25,584 nt of DNA from an uncultured Azospirillum sp. (GTDB lineage Bacteria > Pseudomonadota > Alphaproteobacteria > Azospirillales > Azospirillaceae). Where the stretch lies: assembly GCF_946480385.1 (NCBI RefSeq), contig NZ_CAMLJP010000096.1:1-25584 (forward strand), written 5' to 3'. The position numbers were made by a program, and so were the translations under genes. Positions 14,218 through 20,745 of the stretch are shown here, piece after piece. Numbering within the stretch: position 1 is the stretch's first letter; each line of letters starts with the position of its first letter. The notes under the pieces were generated by a model. The model was not told where the DNA came from, made no database searches, and saw only the letters and a list, made by a program, of their open reading frames with translations.

Positions 14218-15114
14218 ATGGCCGCCGCCCGGACCCCGCTCGACGATTTGCGCCGCGAGATCGACCAGATCGACGACGCGATCCATGACCTGTTGATGCG
14301 CCGCGCCGCGGTGGTGGAACGCATCGGGGCGGCCAAAGGCAATGGCGCGGCGGAAAACGGCACGCAGCCGATCATTCTGCGCCCGGCGCGGGAGGCGACG
14401 ATCCTGCGCCGCCTGATGGCCCGCCATGCCGGCTCCTTCCCCGCCCAGGTCGTCGTGCGCATTTGGCGGGAGATGATCACCGCCTTCACCCGCATGCAGG
14501 GACCCTTCGCCGTCGCCGTTTATGCGCCGGAGGACCGCCGCGGTTTCTGGGATGTCGCCCGCGACCATTTCGGCGGATTCGTGCCGATGACCGCCGTCAA
14601 CACCCCCGCCGCCGCCTTGCGTGCGGTGTCGGAGGGAACGGCAACCGTCGCCGTGGTGCCTTATCCGGCCGAGGACGACTCGGATCCCTGGTGGCGCTTC
14701 CTGGTGTCGGCCGACGCCGGCCGGCCGCAGGTGGTGGCGCGTCTTCCCTTCGGCGGGCGCGGCAATGCCCGCGGCGAGAATCGCGACGCGCTGGCCATCG
14801 CCGCCGTCCCGCACGAGCCGACCGGCGACGACCGCACTCTGCTCAGCATCGAGATCGGCGGCGACCTCAGCCGCGGCCGGCTGAAGGATCTGCTGGAGGC
14901 CTGCGGCCTGCCGCCGGTCGGCTTCTGCACTTGGCACCCCGCCGGCCATGCCACCGGGATGAGCGGCGGCGGCCCGTCGGTCCATCTGGTCGAGATCGCC
15001 GACTTCGTCGGGCAGGCCGACCCCCGCCTCGCCATGCTGCTGGAACGGTCCGGCGACATCCCGGTGAGGGTCAACGTTGTCGGCGGCTATGCCGTGCCGC
15101 TGCATCTGGGCTGA
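14218..15114 (+). CDS. AroQ chorismate mutase fused to a degenerate prephenate-dehydratase/ACT-like region
   Basis: The 298-residue protein starts with a complete AroQ-type helical chorismate mutase (residues 5-95). Active-site counterparts of the E. coli P-protein are visible: Arg12, Arg29, Lys40, Arg58-Glu59 and Gln94. It should convert chorismate to prephenate. The remaining 200 residues are not explained by that activity. Residues about 96-200 have the layout of a prephenate dehydratase domain (FWDVARDHFG, then AALRAVSEGTATVAVVPYP). Residues 205-298 resemble an ACT domain (DDRTLLSIEIGGDLSRGRLKDLLEACGL, ending RVNVVGGYAVP). The dehydratase Thr-Arg-Phe motif and the ACT GAL and ESRP motifs are not found. 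Prephenate dehydration by this protein is therefore doubtful. It lies between metX (divergent) and hisC (same strand, 150 bp downstream). Confidence 0.82.
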   Translation: MAAARTPLDDLRREIDQIDDAIHDLLMRRAAVVERIGAAKGNGAAENGTQPIILRPAREATILRRLMARHAGSFPAQVVVRIWREMITAFTRMQGPFAVAVYAPEDRRGFWDVARDHFGGFVPMTAVNTPAAALRAVSEGTATVAVVPYPAEDDSDPWWRFLVSADAGRPQVVARLPFGGRGNARGENRDALAIAAVPHEPTGDDRTLLSIEIGGDLSRGRLKDLLEACGLPPVGFCTWHPAGHATGMSGGGPSVHLVEIADFVGQADPRLAMLLERSGDIPVRVNVVGGYAVPLHLG

Positions 15115-15130
15115 TGCGCGCTTTTGGGGC

Positions 15131-15148
15131 GAGCCGCCGGGGCGGCTC
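15131..15148 (+). terminator. GC-rich hairpin between the chorismate-mutase gene and hisC
   Basis: GAGCCGCC and GGCGGCTC are perfectly complementary around two bases, starting 17 bp after the mutase stop. No T-run follows, so this is a weak terminator or an RNA-stabilising hairpin inside an operon. Confidence 0.4.
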
Positions 15149-15216
15149 CTGCCTTATCCTGCTCCCCCATTTTCCGCGATGGAACACCAACGCCGGCACT
15201 GTTCCATCCTGTTCCA

Positions 15217-15240
15217 CCCCATCCCACCCAAACCCATCCC
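15217..15240 (-). promoter_or_regulatory. G-quadruplex-forming tract in the hisC leader
   Basis: The minus strand carries five runs of three or four G separated by 2, 3, 1 and 2 bases, which satisfies the canonical intramolecular quadruplex pattern. The plus strand is the matching C-rich tract. It ends 24 bp before the hisC ATG and occupies the template strand for hisC transcription. Confidence 0.55.
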
Positions 15241-15264
15241 ATTCAGTCGGAAGGTAAGCAGACC

Positions 15265-16356
15265 ATGACCCAGCCGAACGGCCCGCAGCCGCGTCCGGGG
15301 ATTCTCGACATCGCCGCCTATGTCGGCGGCGAGCATCAGGGTCATATCCGCCTCGCCTCCAATGAAGGGGCGCTGGGTCCGAGCCCGAAGGCGATGGAGG
15401 CCTATTCGGCGGCGGCCGGGACCCTGCACCGCTACCCGGACGGCGGCTCCGCCGCCCTGCGCGGCGCCATCGCCAAGCGCTTCAACCTGGATGCCGACCG
15501 CATCGTCTGCGGCGCCGGCTCGGACGAGATCATCAGTCTGCTGATCCGCTCCTATGCCGGGCCGGGCGACGAGGTGCTGTATTCGCAATATGGCTTCCTG
15601 ATGTACCCGATCGGCGCCAAGTCGGTCGGTGCCACCCCGGTGACGGCACCCGAGGATGGGCTGACCGCCAGCGTCGACAACCTGCTGGCCCGCGTCACCC
15701 CGCGCACCCGTCTGGTCTTCCTCGCCAACCCGAACAATCCGACCGGCACCTACCTGCCGGCGTCGGAGGTGGCGCGGCTGCATGCCGGCCTGCCACCGGA
15801 CGTCATCCTTGTCATCGACGCGGCCTATGCCGAATACATGAACAAGGACGACTACACCGCCGGCGAGGAACTGGTGGAGAAGTTCCCGAACGTTGTGATG
15901 ACCCGCACCTTCTCGAAGATCTTCGCACTTGGCTCGCTGCGCATCGGCTGGTGCTATGGCCCGGCCGGGATCGTCGATGTGCTGAACCGGGTGCGCGGTC
16001 CCTTCAACGTGTCGACCGCCGCCCACGTCGCCGGCATCGCCGCGGTGGAGGATGCCGAGTTCCTCGACCGTTCCCGCCGCCACAACGAACAGTGGCGCGA
16101 GTGGTTCTCCGCAACCGTGCGCAAGCTTGGCCTGACGGTTCACCCGAGCGTGACCAACTTCGTGCTGGTCGATTTCAAGGCCCAGCCCGCCGGCAAGAAC
16201 GACGCCGAGGCGGCCCGCCAGTTCCTGAAGGCCCGCGGCATCCTGGTCCGCCAGATGCCCTCCTACGGCCTGCCGAGCTGCCTGCGCGTGACCATCGGCA
16301 CCGAGCAGGAAATGCGCGCGGTGGCCGAGGCGCTGCGGGACTTTTTGAAGGGGTAA
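15265..16356 (+). CDS. hisC: Histidinol-phosphate / aromatic amino acid aminotransferase
   Basis: This 363-residue class I/II PLP aminotransferase of the HisC family is full length. The PLP-binding Lys218 is in TFSKIFALGSLRIGW. NPNNPTGT, the YPDGG motif and the final Arg motif (CLRVTIGT) are all present. HisC converts imidazole-acetol phosphate to histidinol phosphate. HisC paralogues near chorismate-mutase genes in alphaproteobacteria are commonly assigned to transamination of prephenate or aromatic oxo-acids, and the context here supports that second role. GGAAGG about 10 nt before the ATG supports the start. It may be transcribed with the upstream mutase gene, through the hairpin and quadruplex tract. 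Which substrate is used cannot be told from sequence. Confidence 0.92.
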   Translation: MTQPNGPQPRPGILDIAAYVGGEHQGHIRLASNEGALGPSPKAMEAYSAAAGTLHRYPDGGSAALRGAIAKRFNLDADRIVCGAGSDEIISLLIRSYAGPGDEVLYSQYGFLMYPIGAKSVGATPVTAPEDGLTASVDNLLARVTPRTRLVFLANPNNPTGTYLPASEVARLHAGLPPDVILVIDAAYAEYMNKDDYTAGEELVEKFPNVVMTRTFSKIFALGSLRIGWCYGPAGIVDVLNRVRGPFNVSTAAHVAGIAAVEDAEFLDRSRRHNEQWREWFSATVRKLGLTVHPSVTNFVLVDFKAQPAGKNDAEAARQFLKARGILVRQMPSYGLPSCLRVTIGTEQEMRAVAEALRDFLKG

Positions 16357-16367
16357 CGGTAGCGGGT

Positions 16368-16544
16368 TCAGGGCGAAGGCCGGTCCCCCGGCCTTCCCTC
16401 ACGCTTGCGGGCGTCGGTCCGGCAGCGGTCGGAGCAGTATTTCACTTTGTCCCACACCTGCTCCCATTTCTTCCGCCAAGTGAAGGGGCGGTTGCAGACC
16501 GGGCAGGTCTTGGTCGGCAGGTCGGCCTTCTTCACGCCCCTCAT
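16368..16544 (-). CDS. DUF2256 zinc-ribbon protein
   Basis: This 58-residue protein has the layout MRGVKKADLPTKTCPVC, then RPFTWRKKWEQVWDKVKYC, then SDRC. This is the typical DUF2256 pattern of CPxC and YCSxxC pairs (Cys14, Cys17, Cys37, Cys41), which should bind one zinc ion. The WRKKW motif is conserved in the family. Its function is unknown; it is often found near photolyase/cryptochrome genes in other genomes, but none is visible here. The ATG at 16544 overlaps the stop codon of the upstream iclR gene (ATGA), so the two are translationally coupled. Its own stop is 11 bp from the convergent hisC stop, leaving no room for a terminator. Confidence 0.88.
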   Translation of the reverse strand: MRGVKKADLPTKTCPVCNRPFTWRKKWEQVWDKVKYCSDRCRTDARKREGRPGDRPSP

Positions 16545-17425
16545 GCCGGGCCGCCACCCAGCACCGCCGCCGGACGACGCAGCACGGGATCGAAGGGATT
16601 GAGCTGGCGGCTGATGGCGGCCGATTCGCGCTTCAGGATGTCGACCACCACCGGCAGCCGTTCCTCGTTCAGCCGCTCGCTGATCGTGCCGACGCTGAGT
16701 GCCGCCACCGCATGGCCGTCGCGGTCCAGCACCGGGACCGCGACGCCCGACATGCCCGGCAGCAGGCCGGTGGAACGGCTGGCATAGCCCACCTCCCGTA
16801 CCCGCGCGATCTCCGTGCGCAGATAGACCTCGTCGATGATGCCGACGCCCTGCATGCGCGGCAGGTTGAAGCGGATCACCTCCTCCCGCTCCTCCTCATG
16901 CAGGAAGGCCATGATGGCGAGGCTGCCCTGGCCGACGCCCAGCGTCACCCGGCCGCCGATGTCGCCGGTAAAGGAGCGGATGGGGAAGGGCCCCTCGCTA
17001 CGGTCCAGGCACACCGCGTCGAAGCCGCTGCGCACCAGCAGGAAGATGGTGTCGCGCAGGGTCGCCGACAGGCGCAGCAGGATCGGCCGGCAGATGTTGC
17101 GCAGGTTGTTCGGGTTGCCGGCCTGGGCTGCCAGCCCGAACAGGTCGATGCCCAGCCGGTAGCGCTTGGTCGCCTTGTCGACCTCCGCCATCCTTTCTTC
17201 CACCAGGATCTTCAGCAGGCGGTGAACGGTCGGCGGGGTGAGTTCGAGCGCGCGCGAGATGTCGGTCAGCCGCGCCCCCGTTTCGTTGGAGGTGGCCAGG
17301 AGGCGCAGGATCGCCAGCCCGCGCTGCAGGCTGGATTTGCCGCCCGCCTCGTCCAACGAAACGGGGGCGCCGGCATTTTCGTCACCGTAACCCTTGTTGG
17401 CCTTGCTGCGGGTGTCGGCACTCAT
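16541..17425 (-). CDS. IclR-family transcriptional regulator
   Basis: The 294-residue regulator has an N-terminal winged-helix DNA-binding domain at about 30-90 (SLQRGLAILRLLA, then LTDISRALELTPPTVHRLLKILVEERMAEV). The C-terminal IclR effector-binding GAF-like domain runs from about 110 to 270 and includes DAVCLDRSEGPFPIRSF and GYASRSTGLLPGMSGVAVPVLDRDGHAVAALSVG. The effector is not known. The start at 17425 was chosen for its strong GGAAGGGG site; an in-frame ATG at 17467 lies further upstream. It is divergent from the seven-gene operon at 17615, the usual arrangement for an IclR regulator and its target. Palindromes suited to such a dimer lie in the 189-bp spacer. Confidence 0.93.
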   Translation of the reverse strand: MSADTRSKANKGYGDENAGAPVSLDEAGGKSSLQRGLAILRLLATSNETGARLTDISRALELTPPTVHRLLKILVEERMAEVDKATKRYRLGIDLFGLAAQAGNPNNLRNICRPILLRLSATLRDTIFLLVRSGFDAVCLDRSEGPFPIRSFTGDIGGRVTLGVGQGSLAIMAFLHEEEREEVIRFNLPRMQGVGIIDEVYLRTEIARVREVGYASRSTGLLPGMSGVAVPVLDRDGHAVAALSVGTISERLNEERLPVVVDILKRESAAISRQLNPFDPVLRRPAAVLGGGPA

Positions 17426-17470
17426 TTCCAGCCCCTTCCTGAAAATCGGTGATGTTGGCTGCTCCATCTA

Positions 17471-17517
17471 TTCCGCATATCGGAAGCTTTTGCAAAATCT
17501 TTTCTGCCTATGGAAAA
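17471..17517. promoter_or_regulatory. Cluster of palindromes, likely IclR operator region
   Basis: TTCCG-CATAT-CGGAA (17471-17485) is a perfect palindrome of the type bound by IclR-family dimers. It is followed by TTTT-GC-AAAA (17488-17497) and TTTTC-N8-GAAAA (17500-17517). On the minus strand TTGCAA (17495-17490), 17 bp, then AATAGA could be the iclR promoter, which would place the main palindrome between -35 and -10. That arrangement suggests autoregulation as well as control of the operon. Confidence 0.55.
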
Positions 17518-17614
17518 AGCGGATTGACGCGACCGGGGGTGCGGCGGAACCATCGGGGCAACAGGTGAGGCCCGGAGACCGAGGCCAATTGTCGCAAGAG
17601 GGAGAATTCCCCCC

Positions 17615-18709
17615 GTGTCGTTCCTCGAATTGAAAAACATCACCAAGCGTTACGGCCCGCTGACCGCGGTCGGCGATGTCTCGCTGTCGGTGGAAAAGGG
17701 GGAGTTCGTCTCCCTGCTGGGGCCGTCGGGCTGCGGCAAGACCACGACCCTGCAGATGATCGCCGGCTTCGTCGAACCGTCGGCCGGCACGATCCGGCTG
17801 GACGGACGCGACATCACGCGGGCCAAGGCGAACAGCCGCGGGCTGGGCATCGTGTTCCAGAGCTACGCGCTGTTCCCGCACATGACCGTGTTCGACAATG
17901 TCAGCTTCGGGCTGGAGATGCAGCGCGTGCCCAAGGGCGAGCGCAAGCCTCGGGTCGAAGAGGCGCTGTCGCTGGTCCACCTCTCCCCCTATGCCAAGCG
18001 CTACCCGCGCGAACTGTCGGGCGGTCAGCGCCAGCGCGTGGCGCTCGCCCGCGCCCTGGTCATCCGGCCGCCGGTCCTGCTGCTGGACGAGCCGCTGTCG
18101 AACCTGGACGCCAAGCTGCGCGAGGCGATGCAGTTCGAACTGCGCGAGATTCAGCGCAAGGTCGGCACCACCACCGTAATGGTCACCCACGATCAGGCGG
18201 AAGCCTTCTCGATCAGCGACCGCGTCGTGGTGATGGAAGCCGGGCGCATCACCCAGATCGACCAGCCCTATCGCATCTACGAGCATCCGGAGACGGAGTT
18301 CATCTCCCGCTTCGTCGGCAAGACCAACCTGCTGCCCGGCAAGGTGACCACCGCCACCGGTGCCGGCGCCACGGTGTCGCTGGCGGGCATCGCCGTGCCG
18401 GTGGAGGCCGCCGCCCTGTCGGTGGGCGAGACGGTGACGTTGTGCATCCGGCCCGAGAAGCTGCACCTGACCGCCCCGACGAACGGGTTGCTGACCGGCC
18501 GTGTCGCCGACCGCTTCTTTCTGGGCAGCCAGTGGCTCTATCACATCGACGGGCCGCTCGGCACGCTGATGGTGGTGACGCCGAATGACGGCTCCACCCC
18601 GGCGGAGCAGGGCGCGACGGTTGGGCTGGACTGGTCGCCGTCGGTCGTGCGCGTCCATCGCGGCGCCATGGCGGAGGCGCCCGATGTGGCGCTCGAGGTG
18701 ACGGGATGA
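17615..18709 (+). CDS. ABC transporter ATP-binding protein, PotA type
   Basis: The 364-residue ATPase energises uptake of the operon's substrate. Walker A GPSGCGKTT is at 36-44, Q-loop QSYALFPHMTVFDNV follows, the signature LSGGQRQRVALARAL is at about 134-148, Walker B LLLDEPLSNLD follows, and the switch His is in VTHDQAEAF. A C-terminal TOBE domain (about 280-355) is typical of the spermidine/putrescine and iron(III)/thiamine group. A GTG start at 17615 with GGGAG about 11 nt upstream is accepted. The stop overlaps the start of the first permease gene (ATGA), indicating a single operon. Confidence 0.94.
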   Translation: MSFLELKNITKRYGPLTAVGDVSLSVEKGEFVSLLGPSGCGKTTTLQMIAGFVEPSAGTIRLDGRDITRAKANSRGLGIVFQSYALFPHMTVFDNVSFGLEMQRVPKGERKPRVEEALSLVHLSPYAKRYPRELSGGQRQRVALARALVIRPPVLLLDEPLSNLDAKLREAMQFELREIQRKVGTTTVMVTHDQAEAFSISDRVVVMEAGRITQIDQPYRIYEHPETEFISRFVGKTNLLPGKVTTATGAGATVSLAGIAVPVEAAALSVGETVTLCIRPEKLHLTAPTNGLLTGRVADRFFLGSQWLYHIDGPLGTLMVVTPNDGSTPAEQGATVGLDWSPSVVRVHRGAMAEAPDVALEVTG

Positions 18710-19611
18710 GCGCCACCGTTCCCGATGCAGCGCCCGCGGCGTCCGGCGACGAGACGCATGAGCGCCGTTTCCCCACCGCGCCGCTGTTCCTGTCGGCGCC
18801 GGCTGCGCTGCTGTTCGCCGCGCTGGTGCTGATCCCGCTGTTCCTGACGGCGCTGCTGTCCTTCAACCAGTTCGACTATGCGACCGGGCGCACCGGCGGC
18901 TTCACGCTTGAGCATTACCTGTCGGTCCTGACCGACGAGTATTATCTGGAAATCTTCCTGCGCACCTTCCGGATCTCGGCGCTGGCGACCGCCATCTGCG
19001 TGGTGATCGGCGTGCCGGAGGCCTACATCCTCAGCCGGATGAGCAACCCCTGGCGGTCGATCTTCCTGCTGGTGATCCTGGCGCCGCTGCTGGTCTCGGT
19101 GGTCGTGCGCGCCTTCGGCTGGAGCATGCTGCTGGGGCCGGAAGGGCCGGTGAACGCCGCGCTAATGGCGTTCGGCATCGGCCGCATGCGGCTGCTCTAC
19201 ACCGAAGGCACAGTGATTGTGGCGCTGGTCCACGTCATGCTGCCCTTCATGGTCATCCCGGTCTGGACCTCCTTGCAGAAGCTGGATCCGGCGGTGGAGC
19301 AGGCGGCGCTGTCCTTCGGCGCGTCGCGTGGCACGGCCATCGTCCGGGTGGTGGCGCCGCAGATCCTGCCCGGCATCCTGTCGGGAAGCCTGATCGTCTT
19401 CGGCCTCAGCGCCAGCGCCTTCGCCATCCCCGGTCTGCTGGGCGGACGGCGGCTGAAGATGGTCGCGACGGTGGTCTACGACCAGTATCTCAGCGACCTC
19501 AACTGGCCGATGGGTGCCGCGGTCGCAGCGCTTCTGCTGATCGCCAACCTGATCGTCATGCTGACCTACCACCGTCTGGTGGAAGGCCATTACCGCCGCC
19601 GGCTGGGGTGA
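18706..19611 (+). CDS. ABC transporter permease, PotB type
   Basis: This 301-residue inner-membrane permease has six probable membrane helices and a polar N-terminal tail of about 25 residues. The EAA-type loop that contacts the ATPase is at EQAALSFGASRGTAIVRVVAPQILPGI (about residues 198-224). The first extracytoplasmic region before the permease core is moderately long, as in PotB. It overlaps the ATPase gene by four bases and is followed within six bases by the second permease, so the two should form a heterodimeric pore. Confidence 0.93.
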   Translation: MSATVPDAAPAASGDETHERRFPTAPLFLSAPAALLFAALVLIPLFLTALLSFNQFDYATGRTGGFTLEHYLSVLTDEYYLEIFLRTFRISALATAICVVIGVPEAYILSRMSNPWRSIFLLVILAPLLVSVVVRAFGWSMLLGPEGPVNAALMAFGIGRMRLLYTEGTVIVALVHVMLPFMVIPVWTSLQKLDPAVEQAALSFGASRGTAIVRVVAPQILPGILSGSLIVFGLSASAFAIPGLLGGRRLKMVATVVYDQYLSDLNWPMGAAVAALLLIANLIVMLTYHRLVEGHYRRRLG

Positions 19612-19617
19612 GATGCC

Positions 19618-20412
19618 ATGACCCGCAACGGACCCGTCGCCCTGATCTTCCATACGCTGGTCGTCATTTTCATGATGGCGCCGCTGGCCATCGTCTGCCT
19701 CGTCGCCTTCACGCCCGAGAACACGCTGTCGCTGCCGACCCACGGCTTCTCGCTGCGCTGGTTCGACGCGGTGTTCCATCACCCGGACTTCGTCCAGTCC
19801 TTCTGGAACAGCCTGTGGCTGGCCGTGCTGTCGGCGACGCTGGCGGTGGTGCTGGCGGTGCCGGCCTCTCTCGCTATCACGCGCTGGGAGTTTCCCGGCC
19901 GTGGCTTCCTGAATGCGCTGTTCCTGTCGCCGCTGATCATCCCGCATCTGGTGCTGGGCGTCGCCATGCTGCGGCTGTTCGCCATCGTGGGTGCTACGGG
20001 CAGTTTCGGCTGGCTGGTGGCGGCGCACATCGTGATCGTCACGCCCTATGTGATGCGCCTGCTGATCGCCGCGATTTCCGGCTTCGACCGCAGCGTGGAG
20101 CAGGCCGCCTTCTCGCTGGGCGCCAGCGAGGCCACCGTGTTCCGCCGCGTCACCCTGCCGATGATCCTGCCCGGCGTCACCGGCGGCTGGCTAATCGCCT
20201 TCATCAACAGCTTCGACGAGCTGACCATGTCCATCTTCATCACTTCGCCGTCCACCGTGACGCTGCCGGTGCGGATGTACATGTACGCCACCGAATCCAT
20301 CGACCCGATGATGGCGGCGGTGTCGGCGCTGATCGTCGGCATCACCGCGGTCGCCGTTCTTCTGCTCGACCGTGTCTATGGGTTGGACCGCATCCTGGTC
20401 GGCCAGCACTGA
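19618..20412 (+). CDS. ABC transporter permease, PotC type
   Basis: The 264-residue permease has about six membrane helices. The ATPase-contact loop EQAAFSLGASEATVFRRVTLPMILPGV is at about residues 161-187. It is shorter than its partner, as usual for PotC relative to PotB. The start at 19618 follows the previous stop by six bases, with GGGGTGAG as a plausible ribosome-binding site. Together with the proteins at 17615 and 18706 and the binding protein at 23281 it makes a complete importer. Confidence 0.93.
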   Translation: MTRNGPVALIFHTLVVIFMMAPLAIVCLVAFTPENTLSLPTHGFSLRWFDAVFHHPDFVQSFWNSLWLAVLSATLAVVLAVPASLAITRWEFPGRGFLNALFLSPLIIPHLVLGVAMLRLFAIVGATGSFGWLVAAHIVIVTPYVMRLLIAAISGFDRSVEQAAFSLGASEATVFRRVTLPMILPGVTGGWLIAFINSFDELTMSIFITSPSTVTLPVRMYMYATESIDPMMAAVSALIVGITAVAVLLLDRVYGLDRILVGQH

Positions 20413-20454
20413 GTTCTTGTTCCGGCCGTCCTTTCTCTTCGGAGACCAGTCATC

Positions 20455-20745
20455 ATGGCTTTGCTGCAGCGTGTGGCCGAACAGGGCCGGCGCGTGGTCC
20501 GCTTTACCCTTGACGGGCGCCCGGTGGAGGCGCTGGAGGGCGACACCGTCCTGACCGCCATGCTCACCAATGGCGAGCGGCTGCGCCGAACGGAGTTCGC
20601 CGACAGCCCGCGCGCCGGCTTCTGCATGATGGGCGCCTGCCAGGATTGCTGGGTGCGGACGGAGGAGGGCGAGCGGCTGCGCGCCTGCGGCACCTTCATC
20701 GCCGACGGCATGCGCCTGCTGAGCGGCGGGGAGTGGAATTCGTGA
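20455..20745 (+). CDS. (2Fe-2S) subunit of an HcnA/opine-oxidase-type dehydrogenase
   Basis: This 96-residue ferredoxin-like protein has Cys57, Cys62, Cys65 and Cys78 in the order C-x4-C-x2-C-x12-C (GFCMMGACQDCWV, then RACGTF), the plant-type [2Fe-2S] ligand pattern. Small subunits of this type are known as HcnA of hydrogen cyanide synthase and as the gamma subunit of opine and hydroxyproline dehydrogenases. It should pass electrons from the flavoproteins encoded next. GGAG precedes the ATG, and the last four bases (GTGA) overlap the start of the next gene. Confidence 0.9.
   Translation: MALLQRVAEQGRRVVRFTLDGRPVEALEGDTVLTAMLTNGERLRRTEFADSPRAGFCMMGACQDCWVRTEEGERLRACGTFIADGMRLLSGGEWNS

Noticed and set aside
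12169..15105. A 978-residue minus-strand open frame spanning metW, metX and the antisense of the mutase gene
   Set aside because: Only its C-terminal end is metW. The rest is arginine/proline/glycine-rich antisense or shifted-frame translation typical of GC-rich DNA, and metX and the mutase are clearly real in other frames.
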